This document shows positions 42,513 to 51,189 of a stretch of 64,000 nucleotides of DNA, piece after piece. The DNA comes from an uncultured Lachnospiraceae bacterium (lineage in GTDB: Bacteria > Bacillota > Clostridia > Lachnospirales > Lachnospiraceae). The position numbers were made by a program, and so were the translations under genes. The notes under the pieces are model-generated. The model was not told the origin of the DNA. It saw only the letters and a program-made list of their open reading frames with translations, and made no database searches. Position 1 is the first letter of the stretch; each line of letters starts with the position of its first letter. Where the stretch lies: the NCBI GenBank assembly GCA_910587765.1, contig CAJUNR010000020.1, positions 1 to 64,000 of the forward strand, read 5' to 3'.

Positions 42513-43310
42513 CTACCACTCGCAGATCTCCGAGCGGCAGTCCCTTTCTGCCACCTGAATATCAAAATCTCCGGCTTTGTATTTCACCGCTCCCAGATCG
42601 ATCTCCAGCTTCACCGTCTCGTACGCCAGCTCCGCGTAATTATTCTCTTTGCTCAGATGCCCCAGATAGATCTTCTTCATCCGGTCGTGCAGAAGCCTGC
42701 ACAGAAGCTGCCCCGCGCTCTCGTTGGACAGGTGTCCGCATTCCCCCAGAATCCTCTGCTTCAGCAGGTACGGATACGGCCCCGCCTGCAGCATGCGGAT
42801 ATCATGGTTCGCCTCCAGAAGAAGAACGTCCAGCCCCTGCAGACGCTCCACTATGTAATCCGTATAGACGCCCATATCCGTGGCCACCGCAACGCTTCGG
42901 TTCCCGCAGGTAAACCGGTAAGCCACGGGCTCCGCCGCGTCGTGGGAGACCGAAAAAGGCTCCACCTCCACATCCCCGATCGTAAAACGCCGGTCCGCAC
43001 AGATCACATGGTACAGGCTCTCATCGACGGCTCCCAGACTTTTCACCGTCTTCATCCGGGCAATGGTCCCGCCGGTCGCATAGATCGGAATCCCGTATCT
43101 GCGCGCCAGCACCCCCGCGCCCTGAATATGATCCGAATGTTCATGGGTAATCAGAAGTCCGTCGATCTCTTTTCCGTCCACCTGGAGCGCACGAAGCCCT
43201 GCCTCCACCCTCTTCGCGCTGATACCCGCGTCCACCAGCAGGTGCGTATGACCGCTTCCCGTATAGATACAGTTCCCGCTGCTGCCGCTGGCAATACTGC
43301 ATAATCTCAT
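42513..43310 (-). CDS. Metallo-beta-lactamase-fold hydrolase, YycJ/WalJ-type
   Basis: A 265-residue metallo-hydrolase. It contains LLVDAGISAKRVEAGL, the metal-binding THEHSDHIQG, SHDAAEPVAY, and a C-terminal GHLSNESAGQLLC and LGHLSKENN with further metal ligands. YycJ-type enzymes are 5'-exonuclease-like and link DNA replication to division or mismatch repair. The start codon meets the coaE stop without a gap, so the two are in one operon with polA. Confidence 0.93.
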   Translation of the reverse strand: MRLCSIASGSSGNCIYTGSGHTHLLVDAGISAKRVEAGLRALQVDGKEIDGLLITHEHSDHIQGAGVLARRYGIPIYATGGTIARMKTVKSLGAVDESLYHVICADRRFTIGDVEVEPFSVSHDAAEPVAYRFTCGNRSVAVATDMGVYTDYIVERLQGLDVLLLEANHDIRMLQAGPYPYLLKQRILGECGHLSNESAGQLLCRLLHDRMKKIYLGHLSKENNYAELAYETVKLEIDLGAVKYKAGDFDIQVAERDCRSEICEW

Positions 43311-43898
43311 CTAATCTCTCATCCTTTTGTCTATCTGACGGCAGGTGTCTTCTGCAGTCCCGTTGTTGTCAATGACGCAGTCGCATCGTTTTAACAGCTC
43401 CTCGTGGCTTTTCTGGTTCCGGACGATCTGATCAATGCGTTCGTCCGAGTAGCCTCTTGAGCGTTTCAGCCGTCTGCGCCTTTCTGCCTCATGCGTATAA
43501 ATATACCACGTTTCATCGCAGAATGCATCATATTTTTCCTCGAAAAACAGCGCCGCCTCCACGACCGTATACGCTTCGTTCTCCGCGGCAGCCTGCGCGA
43601 TGCGCTTTAAAATCTCCTTTTTCACTGCCGGATGCACGATAGCATTCAGTTTTTTCAGCTTTTCTCCGTCTGCAAACACGATCCCGCTCAGGACCCCGCG
43701 GTCAATCCGGCCGTCCGCGGACAAAATCTGCCCGCCGAACTCCGCCACCACGCGGCCGTAAGCCTCCTCCTCCGGCTCCATGACCTCATGCCCGGTCTGA
43801 TCCGCCTGAATCACCCGGGCGCGATACCGCTCCTCCAGATAGCGAAGAACCGTGCTTTTCCCGGCCCCGACTCCTCCGGTTACTCCTATGACTTTCAT
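43311..43898 (-). CDS. coaE: Dephospho-CoA kinase
   Basis: A 195-residue kinase that makes CoA from dephospho-CoA and ATP. P-loop GVTGGVGAGKSTVLRYLEE, VIQADQTGHEVM and the C-terminal SRGYSDERIDQIVRNQKSHEEL region agree with CoaE. It follows polA, the usual gene order in Firmicutes (polA-coaE). Start at the ATG directly after the polA stop. Confidence 0.96.
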   Translation of the reverse strand: MKVIGVTGGVGAGKSTVLRYLEERYRARVIQADQTGHEVMEPEEEAYGRVVAEFGGQILSADGRIDRGVLSGIVFADGEKLKKLNAIVHPAVKKEILKRIAQAAAENEAYTVVEAALFFEEKYDAFCDETWYIYTHEAERRRRLKRSRGYSDERIDQIVRNQKSHEELLKRCDCVIDNNGTAEDTCRQIDKRMRD

Positions 43899-46496
43899 CT
43901 ATTTTGCCTCATACCAGTTCTTTCCCCTGTGCATGTCAATCTCCAGAGCCACGCTCAGATCCGCCGCCTGCTGCATCTCTTCTTGCAGAATCTTCTCCAC
44001 CTGCTCCGCTTCCTCCTCAAACGCCTCGATCAGAAGCTCGTCGTGCACCTGCAGAATCAGCCTGGATTTCAGGCCTTCCTTCTTTAACCGGTCATGAACC
44101 CGAATCATGGCAATTTTGATAATGTCCGCGGCGGTACCCTGAATCGGCGAGTTCATCGCCACCCGCTCTCCAAAAGAACGCTGGGCAAAATTTGAGGATT
44201 TCAGCTCCGGTATGGGGCGCCGTCTTCCGTACATGGTCGTCACAAAGCCCCGCTCCTTCGCTTCCTCCACCAGTCCGTCCAGAAATCCTTTGATTCCCGG
44301 ATAGGTTTCAAAATACCGGCGGATATACTCTCCCGCTTCTTTGCGGGAAATGTCCAGATCCTGAGAAAGTCCGAAGGAACTGATCCCGTAGACGATGCCG
44401 AAATTCACCGCCTTCGCGTTGCGTCTCTGCAGAGGCGTCACTTCCTCAAAAGGCACATGAAACACCTGGGAAGCGGTTATGCGGTGGATGTCCTCCGCCT
44501 GACGGTAGGCTTCGATCAGCGTCTCGTCCCCGGACATATGCGCCAGCACCCGCAGCTCGATCTGGGAATAATCCGCATCCACGAACACGCAGCCCTCTCT
44601 GGGGATAAAGACTTTCCGGATCAGCCTGCCCAGTTCCATACGAACCGGAATATTCTGAAGATTCGGCTCCGTACTGCTGATCCTTCCGGTAGCGGTGATC
44701 GTCTGATTAAAATTGCTGTGAATCCGCCCGTCTTCGGCGATGCAGCCGGCCAGCCCGTCCGCATAAGTGGATTTTAATTTGGTAAGCTGCCGGTATTCCA
44801 GAATGTCTCTCACAATGGGATGTTCCGGAGCCAGCTTGTCCAGCACTTCCGCCGAAGTGGAGTAACCGGTCTTCGTCTTTTTTCCTCCCTGCATCCCGAG
44901 CTTCTCAAACAGAATCACTCCCAGCTGTTTGGGCGAATTGATATTAAAACGCTCCCCCGCCGCCTCGTGAATCTGCTGCTCCAGTTCCCCGATCCGGCCC
45001 ACCAGCGCTTCCCCATACCGCCTGAGTTCCTCCGCGTTGACCCGGATTCCCGCCTGCTCCATGTCGTAAAGAGTAAATACCAGCGGCATCTCAATCTCGT
45101 CAAACAGCTTCTTCATACCGCTTTCTTCCAACTGCGAAAGCAGAAGCGACGCTCTTTTCCAGGTCGTCTGCGCCGCATACGGTTTGCCCATATCTTCATG
45201 GGCGTACCGGCTGGCAAGGGGATTCATCAGATAGGCCGCTATTTCAATATCAAACAAATGTTTCTTATTCTCCGGCTCCAGGCAGCTCAGAATCTTTTTC
45301 ACATCGGACGTCGCGCAAAGCGGCACCGCCTCCACCGCCTGTTTCATCCGCTCCAGCAGAAATTCCGCTGTCAGCAGTTTTCCTTCTGCCAGATCATAGA
45401 CTTCGCTTTCGGACAATGCCAGCGAGATATGGAGTTCTTCCTCCGCGGTCGTCATCCCGTAGCCGGACTCCGACAGCATCAGCGTCAGTCCGCCTTCTTT
45501 TTTCTGCCGCATCAATTCAAAGGCAATCCGCTCCTGCCCCATTGCCCGCGCGAAGATTTCTTCCGCCCTCTGAGGATCTTCGATTCTCTCCGCCTCCGGC
45601 CGGATGCCGGCCGGCATCTGCGTTCCTCTCTTCTCGAACCGTTCCAGATATTTGCGGAAATTCAGCCTCCGGCACCACTCGTAGGCCTCCTCCGTGTAAG
45701 GATCCGTCAGCCTCGCCTCCTGAAGGTCCAGCGCAACCGGCGCCTCCACGCAGATCGTCGCCAGCTTTTTGCTCATCACGGCCATGTCGTAATGCTCCCG
45801 CAAAGCCTCTCTGGTGCGCTTCTGTTTAATCTCCTCCACATGGGCATACGCGTTCTCAATCGTTCCGTAAGCGGTAATCAGCGCCGTGGCTCCTTTTTCC
45901 CCGATCCCCGGAACTCCGGGAATATTGTCGGACGCGTCTCCCATCAGCGCCTTCAGTTCGATAATCTGAGGCGGCGTCACCTGATAGGCCGCCAGCACGT
46001 CCTCCGCGTAATAATTCTCGATCTCCGTCACGCCTTTCCGGGTCTTCGGCATCCGGATCATAATCTTATCCGTGGCAATCTGCAGAAGATCCCGGTCCCC
46101 GGAGACGATCACGGTGTCAAGGCCCTGCGCCTCGCTCTTTCCCGCCACGGTTCCCAGAAGGTCATCCGCCTCATAGCCCTCCATCATCAAAAGAGGGATG
46201 TTCATGGCCCCGAGCAGCTCTTTCAGCACCGGAATCTGCTCCCGTAACTCCTCCGGCATCGCTTTTCTGGTCCCTTTGTAGGCATCGTACATCTGATGCC
46301 GGAACGTGGGCGCAGGAAGGTCGAAGGCCACCGCCAGATAATCCGGCTTTTCTTCATCCAGAATGCGGAACAGGATATTCAGAAATCCGTAAATTCCGTT
46401 CGTATGGAGTCCCTCCGCATTCGTCAGATCCGGCACCCCGTAAAACGCCCGGTGAATAATACTGTGCCCGTCGATCAGCACGATCTTCTCACTCAT
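43899..46496 (-). CDS. polA: DNA polymerase I
   Basis: About 865 residues. The N-terminal 5'-nuclease (about 1-290) opens KIVLIDGHSIIHRAFYG and contains GYEADDLLGT. The central proofreading-type domain lacks the usual D-x-E motif, so it is probably inactive. The polymerase domain has motif A (VDADYSQIELRVLAHMSGD), the O-helix (RRNAKAVNFGIVYGISSFGL) and motif C (LQVHDELLIEA). It acts in repair and RNA-primer removal. The ATG chosen follows GAGGTGG, avoiding a short upstream extension. Confidence 0.97.
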   Translation of the reverse strand: MSEKIVLIDGHSIIHRAFYGVPDLTNAEGLHTNGIYGFLNILFRILDEEKPDYLAVAFDLPAPTFRHQMYDAYKGTRKAMPEELREQIPVLKELLGAMNIPLLMMEGYEADDLLGTVAGKSEAQGLDTVIVSGDRDLLQIATDKIMIRMPKTRKGVTEIENYYAEDVLAAYQVTPPQIIELKALMGDASDNIPGVPGIGEKGATALITAYGTIENAYAHVEEIKQKRTREALREHYDMAVMSKKLATICVEAPVALDLQEARLTDPYTEEAYEWCRRLNFRKYLERFEKRGTQMPAGIRPEAERIEDPQRAEEIFARAMGQERIAFELMRQKKEGGLTLMLSESGYGMTTAEEELHISLALSESEVYDLAEGKLLTAEFLLERMKQAVEAVPLCATSDVKKILSCLEPENKKHLFDIEIAAYLMNPLASRYAHEDMGKPYAAQTTWKRASLLLSQLEESGMKKLFDEIEMPLVFTLYDMEQAGIRVNAEELRRYGEALVGRIGELEQQIHEAAGERFNINSPKQLGVILFEKLGMQGGKKTKTGYSTSAEVLDKLAPEHPIVRDILEYRQLTKLKSTYADGLAGCIAEDGRIHSNFNQTITATGRISSTEPNLQNIPVRMELGRLIRKVFIPREGCVFVDADYSQIELRVLAHMSGDETLIEAYRQAEDIHRITASQVFHVPFEEVTPLQRRNAKAVNFGIVYGISSFGLSQDLDISRKEAGEYIRRYFETYPGIKGFLDGLVEEAKERGFVTTMYGRRRPIPELKSSNFAQRSFGERVAMNSPIQGTAADIIKIAMIRVHDRLKKEGLKSRLILQVHDELLIEAFEEEAEQVEKILQEEMQQAADLSVALEIDMHRGKNWYEAK

Positions 46497-46819
46497 TAAA
46501 AAAACCACCTCACCATCATATAGAACAGCACCACCGTCGCCGCTGTCTTGAGTAAAAACGTATAGGTTCCAAGAAAGTGCTCATCAATGGCATCTTCCTC
46601 CGAGTTATCCAGCGAATCCTCCACCAGCGTCCGGTAATCGATCTGCTCCTCCGCACCGTCCAACTGCCGGATGCCCGCAAATACCGTCGCATAGACTTCC
46701 AGTTCCTCGTAGCACTCCGGACAATGACGGATATGCCGTACAAACGCTTCTTCCTCTCTCTCCTCCAGTTCCCCGTTAATATAGGGCACCAGAAGCCGCT
46801 GAGTCTCTTTACAGTTCAT
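46496..46819 (-). CDS. Membrane zinc-finger anti-sigma-like protein
   Basis: A 107-residue protein with an N-terminal anti-sigma zinc finger (MNCKETQRLLVPYINGELEEREEEAFVRHIRHCPEC, with H-x-x-x-C-x-x-C) and one C-terminal membrane helix. No adjacent sigma factor is present, so its partner is unknown. The start is the ATG after GAGCGGGAG; a longer frame upstream has no such site. Its stop shares a base with the polA start. Confidence 0.82.
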   Translation of the reverse strand: MNCKETQRLLVPYINGELEEREEEAFVRHIRHCPECYEELEVYATVFAGIRQLDGAEEQIDYRTLVEDSLDNSEEDAIDEHFLGTYTFLLKTAATVVLFYMMVRWFF

Positions 46820-46962
46820 ACTCCCGCTCCTGCTCTCACACGCCGCGGCACGTCTGCGGCGTATGACTCTCATAAATGATGCCCGACTGCAGGCATCTGT
46901 CAGGGTCCATTATAACGAATGCGGCCGGGGATTGCAAGGCAGTCGTATCCCGCGCATGAAAA

Positions 46963-47004
46963 ACGGCGCGAAACCCAAACCGCTGCGGTTCGATTTCGCG
47001 CCGT
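46963..47004 (-). terminator. Strong hairpin terminator after tRNA-Leu
   Basis: ACGGCGCGAAA and TTTCGCGCCGT form a perfect 11-bp stem, followed on the minus strand by TTTTT. Confidence 0.88.
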
Positions 47005-47009
47005 AAGAT

Positions 47010-47091
47010 GCAGGAGATGGGACTTGAACCCACACATAGTCACCTACGTCAGATTTTGAGTCTGATGCGTCTGCCATTCCGCCACTCCTGC
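47010..47091 (-). tRNA. tRNA-Leu (anticodon CAA)
   Basis: Reading the minus strand: acceptor GCAGGAG pairs with CTCCTGC at the 3' end; the D arm contains GGCGGAATGGCAGACGC; the anticodon loop CTCAAAA has CAA in the decoding position; a long variable arm with CGTAGGTGACTATG follows, then the T arm GGGTTCAAGTCCC. The long variable arm fits leucine. It is isolated and followed by a terminator. Confidence 0.95.
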
Positions 47092-47206
47092 GCTCTCAAC
47101 TTCTACAGTCTATCACATAATTTTCCAAAGTGCAAGCAGATTTTTTATGGGTTCTGCTACAGATTCCGCCTTACGATGTCCGCCCGCTCACCCTTGCCGG
47201 TTTTCA

Positions 47207-47347
47207 GCCTGATGTGGTCAGATCATCCTGAAAGACCCATTGAGAGGCGCCGGTCCTTAGGCGCGGTCTTCACACGCGCCTTAGTACCGCTGCGTCCTCT
47301 CATTAAGCGCAAGCGGGGTCTGGAAGGATGATCTGACCGCATCAGGC
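47207..47347. other. 141-bp near-perfect palindrome, structured element
   Basis: The outer arms GCCTGATGTGGTCAGATCAT.. and ..ATGATCTGACCGCATCAGGC match over 23 bases with one mismatch. Inside, AGACCC/GGGTCT, GAGAGG/CCTCTC and GCGCG/CGCGC continue the pairing, so the whole 141 bases fold into one long hairpin. It lies between the AIM24 gene (ending at 47376) and tRNA-Leu; no T run follows on either side, so it is not a plain terminator. It may be a mobile miniature element or a structured RNA. Confidence 0.75.
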
Positions 47348-47375
47348 GTCCGGGCGGCATGGGAAGCAACGCCGC

Positions 47376-48080
47376 CTAATCCATGGTTACGGACACGCCG
47401 CCCCTGCGCTCCGACGGCTGAACCACCACCGACACCGGCTGGTTTCCGCTCCACTCGAAGGCATAAGACTCTCCGGACGCCTGCCCGATCAGGTTTTTCC
47501 ATGAGAGATCCGCTTTCACCTGAGGATCACAGTATCCCTGCCCCATCCAGCAGATCACGGCGTCCGGGTCCACCGATATGGTGTTCCGGTTCTGAACGTT
47601 GCTCAGAACGATGGGATTCCCGTCCGACAGAACCGCCACGTACGCGTTGCTGCCGTTCCCCGTGAAGAGCGAGGTTGCAAGCCCCTTCTGTGAGAGGACA
47701 CCGCATCCGATGAAACGCACGTCGTACTTGCAGTCCTGCGTAAACGCCAGGATATTTTCGGACTCCACCGAGATCATCTCCCCGAACGCCAGTTGATAGA
47801 TAAATACATGCTGCCCGTTGCTGGCGTAATAGGTTACGGAGTCACCGTTCATGTTCACCTTCATGAGCGGAAGATTTTCTCCGGTTACCCGGCGGATGAT
47901 GGAACCCAGCGCCGCCTGTCCAAGATTCCCCTGCGGGCCGAGAAGCACCTTCTCAAAGCGGTAATTCTTCCCTCCCGCACTCTCTCCCGCGATAAAAGCC
48001 CCCGCCTTGGTAAAAAGCACGTCGTTTCCGCTGCACGTTACCTTCAGCGTCAGTTCATTTACAGTCTCAAATGAAAGCAT
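47376..48080 (-). CDS. AIM24-family protein
   Basis: A 234-residue beta-rich protein with the AIM24 pattern (NDVLFTKAGAFIAGE, LLGPQGNLGQAALGSIIRRVTG, then SNAYVAVLSDGNPIVLSNV). AIM24 family members are of unknown function, often near TerD proteins and in stress-related gene groups. The start is the ATG behind GAAGGGG; a start further up would run into the TerD gene. It is cotranscribed with the TerD gene upstream. Confidence 0.85.
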   Translation of the reverse strand: MLSFETVNELTLKVTCSGNDVLFTKAGAFIAGESAGGKNYRFEKVLLGPQGNLGQAALGSIIRRVTGENLPLMKVNMNGDSVTYYASNGQHVFIYQLAFGEMISVESENILAFTQDCKYDVRFIGCGVLSQKGLATSLFTGNGSNAYVAVLSDGNPIVLSNVQNRNTISVDPDAVICWMGQGYCDPQVKADLSWKNLIGQASGESYAFEWSGNQPVSVVVQPSERRGGVSVTMD

Positions 48081-48103
48081 CTCAATCCTGTCCCCTTCCG
48101 TCT

Positions 48104-48871
48104 TCAGCTCGTCCGGACTCCGTACAGAGCGCACAGTCCGGCAAGATCCTTCGCCACGCCATTTCCGATTCCGTGGAATTTCCAGCTTCCGTTGTGGAGA
48201 TACAGTTCCCCGATCATCATGGAAATAACGTTTGTATAATAGTCCGTCATGGAAAAGCTCAGAAGTTCCTCCCGGCTCCCATGATCGAGAATCCGGATAT
48301 AAGCGTCCCCAAGCATCCCGAAATGCAGTTTCTTCTCAAAAGCCTCATTGATCGTCAGCACAAACACGATCTTTTTCACCCTCGAATCCAGTTTTGCCAG
48401 ATCCAGCCGGATCACTTCCCGGTCCTCCGAACCGTCCGGCAGGAAAACCGCCCGTCCGTCCGGACTCTTCGTCTGTCCATAGAAAACAAACCAGTCGTCT
48501 CCGATCACCTTTCCGCTTTCTCCCAGCAGAAACGCGGATACATCCACATCGCACCGGGCATCCGTACAGTTCCATCCCAGACAGACATCCACCTGACGGG
48601 GCGCCCCCGACAAAAAGAGAGCGGACTTCTGCCCCTTCTGCAGGGGATGGACGAGGGACGGGACCGTCATCCGCGCGAACGGCGCCTGCCGGCTTTGGAC
48701 GTGCGCTCCGGGCATACTCCCGCCGTTTTTGGCTTCAGAGTCCCTCCGCCCGCCGTTCATTTCTCCTATATTCTGCGCGCTGTAAACGCGCCCTGTCTTC
48801 TGCGTATTTATAGAGGAGAGCGTATTTCTGTCATATGCTCCCCGGGGCCTCATGGGAATATCGACCATCAT
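48104..48871 (-). CDS. TerD-family stress protein
   Basis: A 255-residue protein. The C-terminal 190 residues contain the TerD fold (PLQKGQKSALFLSGAPRQVDVCLGWNCTDAR, DVSAFLLGESGKV, then VIRLDLAKLDSRVKKIVFVLTINEA), a calcium-binding family linked to tellurite and phage resistance and to general stress. The N-terminal 65 residues look disordered. The ATG-ATG start follows AGGTGAG. Partner of the AIM24 protein encoded directly after. Confidence 0.88.
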   Translation of the reverse strand: MMVDIPMRPRGAYDRNTLSSINTQKTGRVYSAQNIGEMNGGRRDSEAKNGGSMPGAHVQSRQAPFARMTVPSLVHPLQKGQKSALFLSGAPRQVDVCLGWNCTDARCDVDVSAFLLGESGKVIGDDWFVFYGQTKSPDGRAVFLPDGSEDREVIRLDLAKLDSRVKKIVFVLTINEAFEKKLHFGMLGDAYIRILDHGSREELLSFSMTDYYTNVISMMIGELYLHNGSWKFHGIGNGVAKDLAGLCALYGVRTS

Positions 48872-48875
48872 CTTC

Positions 48876-49391
48876 TCACCTGAATCTTCTCGTTTCCTGT
48901 TCAATGATTTTCAGCACCTGACGGACGCTGCGTCCGTCCGTCGTCACGTCAATGTGCGCCGCCCTCCGATAGAACCCTTCCCGCTCTCTCATCAAACGCT
49001 CCACTTTTTCCTCCAGACCGCCTCCCGCCAGCATCGGACGGCTGCCGTCATTCCTGACCCGTTCGAGAATCGTCTGCTTCGACGCGGACAGATAGATCAC
49101 GCAGCCAAGACTTCTCAGAAGCGCTCTGTTCTGCTTCCTTACCGGCATTCCTCCGCCCACGGAAATCACCGCATCACACGTATCCTCCTGCATGCGCGTC
49201 AGAAGCTCCGTCTCCAGATCCCGAAAAAATCCCTCGCCCTTCTGCGCAAAAATATCCGGGATCTCCATCCCCTGCTCCAATACGATCCGCTCGTCCGTAT
49301 CGACAAATTTCATCTTTTTTTCCCAGGCGAGGAACCTTCCCACGGTCGTCTTTCCGGCGCCCATAAACCCGATCAGGATTATATTCTTCAT
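48876..49391 (-). CDS. aroK: Shikimate kinase
   Basis: A 171-residue kinase that phosphorylates shikimate in aromatic amino-acid biosynthesis. P-loop NIILIGFMGAGKTTVGRFLA, the shikimate-binding VDTDERIVLEQGMEIPDIFAQKGE and the VISVGGGMPVRKQNRALL segment are visible. The start chosen is the ATG behind GTGGAGTAGAAGG. It follows nrdR by five bases. Other shikimate genes (aroD, aroE) lie about 4 kb away in the same strand. Confidence 0.95.
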   Translation of the reverse strand: MKNIILIGFMGAGKTTVGRFLAWEKKMKFVDTDERIVLEQGMEIPDIFAQKGEGFFRDLETELLTRMQEDTCDAVISVGGGMPVRKQNRALLRSLGCVIYLSASKQTILERVRNDGSRPMLAGGGLEEKVERLMREREGFYRRAAHIDVTTDGRSVRQVLKIIEQETRRFR

Positions 49392-49395
49392 CCTT

Positions 49396-49845
49396 CTACT
49401 CCACAATCTTCTTCAGTTCGGCCATGAACGTATTCACGTCCTTAAATTCCCGGTAAACGGAAGCGAATCTCACGTAAGCGACCGAATCCAGCTTCTTTAA
49501 CTTTTCCATGACCAGCTCTCCGATCTCGCTTGTGGAGATCTCCCTGACTTCTTTATTAAAAATAACCGCTTCGATCTCGTCCACCAGAGCGCCGACCTGA
49601 CCTGCGGAGATCGGACGCTTGTGACAGGCACGGATAACGCCTGCTTCAATCTTGGAGCGGTCATATGTTTCCCGATTATTGTCTTTTTTGATCACGATGA
49701 CCGGTATAGTCTCCACCTTTTCATAAGTCGTAAAACGACGTCCGCAGACGTCGCATTCTCTCCGACGGCGAATGGAACCGCCGTCGTCCGCCGGTCTGGA
49801 ATCAATGACTCTTGTATTGTCTTTTCCGCAGTACGGACATTTCAT
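49396..49845 (-). CDS. nrdR: Transcriptional repressor NrdR
   Basis: A 149-residue protein. The N-terminal zinc ribbon MKCPYCGKDNTRVIDSRPAD and CDVCGRRFTTYEKVE is diagnostic, followed by the ATP-cone domain (VIVIKKDNNRETYDRSKIEAGVIRAC). NrdR represses ribonucleotide reductase genes in response to dATP/ATP. AGAAGGAGGTG precedes the ATG; an upstream in-frame start gives a non-family extension. Confidence 0.97.
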   Translation of the reverse strand: MKCPYCGKDNTRVIDSRPADDGGSIRRRRECDVCGRRFTTYEKVETIPVIVIKKDNNRETYDRSKIEAGVIRACHKRPISAGQVGALVDEIEAVIFNKEVREISTSEIGELVMEKLKKLDSVAYVRFASVYREFKDVNTFMAELKKIVE

Positions 49846-50031
49846 CAGGAGCACCTCCTTCTCTGCCTGTAAACAGACCGCCGCCGGCGCGCTTTTCGCG
49901 ACGGTCCCCCCTTTGGACGCATCCCAATCCCCGCCCGCAGAGATCCTCTGTACAATCCAAGTATATATCATGACAGACTTTTCTGTCAATGTCCGCATAT
50001 ACTATTAAAAAGGAATGTCAGGAAACGCCGC

Positions 50032-50310
50032 ATGAAATTTTGTGAATTAAAAGAAAAAGACGTAATCAACCGCTGCGACTGCAAACGGCTGGGAAGAGTG
50101 TGCGACCTGATCTTCGACGAATGCAAAGGCTGCATCACTGCTATCGTCGTTCCCGGGCCCTGCCGGTTTCTGGGGATTCTGGGACCGGATCAGCAGTACA
50201 TCATCCCCTGGAAGCGGATCTGTCAGATCGGACCGGATATCATCCTCGTGGAAGTCTGCGCAGAGGACGTTCTCTGTCCCGTAAAACATTCCGGCAGCCC
50301 GGTCTCCTGA
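50032..50310 (+). CDS. YlmC/YmxH-family sporulation protein (PRC-barrel)
   Basis: A 92-residue PRC-barrel protein: MKFCELKEKDVINRCDCKRLGRVCDLIFDECKG and YIIPWKRICQIGPDIILVEV. The family is found in spore formers, next to sigma-G or dpa genes, role unclear. It is divergent from nrdR and precedes sigG on the same strand by about 100 bases. Confidence 0.88.
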   Translation: MKFCELKEKDVINRCDCKRLGRVCDLIFDECKGCITAIVVPGPCRFLGILGPDQQYIIPWKRICQIGPDIILVEVCAEDVLCPVKHSGSPVS

Positions 50311-50412
50311 TACACAGATTTTGCCATTTTTAATTTGAACTCCGGCTGCATAAGCAGATCATTTTGGGAAATGCTCTTATATATCAGAGACGATGCTGCA
50401 GGAGGAAGATCA

Positions 50413-51189
50413 ATGGTTGTAAACAAGGTTGAAATCTGCGGAGTCAATACATCCAAACTACCGCTTCTTACCAACGAGGAAAAAAAGATGCTTTTCGAAC
50501 GTATTCAGAAAGGAGATAAAGAAGCCAGAGAACTGTACATTAAGGGAAATCTCCGCCTGGTATTAAGCGTCATCAAGCGTTTTGCTTCCAGCAATGAAAA
50601 TGTGGACGACCTGTTCCAGATTGGCTGCATCGGGCTGATGAAGGCAATCGACAATTTTGACTGTACCATGGACGTCAAATTCAGCACCTACGCCGTACCC
50701 ATGATCATCGGCGAAATCCGCCGCTATCTGAGGGACAACAACAGCATCCGTGTCAGCAGATCACTCAGAGACACCGCCTACAAGGCCATCTACGCCAAGG
50801 AAAATCTCCTGAAGGAAAACTCAAAAGAGCCGACCATTCAGGAGATCTCAGACGCCATCGGCATCCCCAAAGAAGACATCGTTTATGCCCTCGACGCCAT
50901 CCAGAGTCCGGTCAGCCTCTACGATCCGGTCTACACCGAAGGCGGCGACACGCTCTATGTGATGGATCAGATCAGCGACCGCAAAAACAAGGAAGAAAAC
51001 TGGGTGGAAAACCTCTCGCTCTCCGAAGCCATGAAACGGTTAAGTCCCCGGGAGAATCACATCATCAACCTGCGGTTCTTTGAAGGAAAAACCCAGATGG
51101 AGGTCGCGGAAGAGATTCACATCTCCCAGGCGCAGGTGAGCCGTCTGGAGAAAAATGCCCTGAAGACCATGAAAAGTTATCTGAAATAG
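50413..51189 (+). CDS. sigG: RNA polymerase sporulation sigma factor G
   Basis: A 258-residue sigma factor for late gene expression in the forespore. The N-terminus MVVNKVEICGVNTSKLPLLT is family-specific, followed by region 2 (NLRLVLSVIKRFASSNENVDDLFQIGCIGLMKAIDNFD) and region 4 (FFEGKTQMEVAEEIHISQAQVSRLEKNA). The start follows GCAGGAGGA, preferred over an upstream frame extension. In Bacillus, sigG lies directly downstream of sigE; here the two are convergent and their stop codons abut exactly. Confidence 0.96.
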   Translation: MVVNKVEICGVNTSKLPLLTNEEKKMLFERIQKGDKEARELYIKGNLRLVLSVIKRFASSNENVDDLFQIGCIGLMKAIDNFDCTMDVKFSTYAVPMIIGEIRRYLRDNNSIRVSRSLRDTAYKAIYAKENLLKENSKEPTIQEISDAIGIPKEDIVYALDAIQSPVSLYDPVYTEGGDTLYVMDQISDRKNKEENWVENLSLSEAMKRLSPRENHIINLRFFEGKTQMEVAEEIHISQAQVSRLEKNALKTMKSYLK

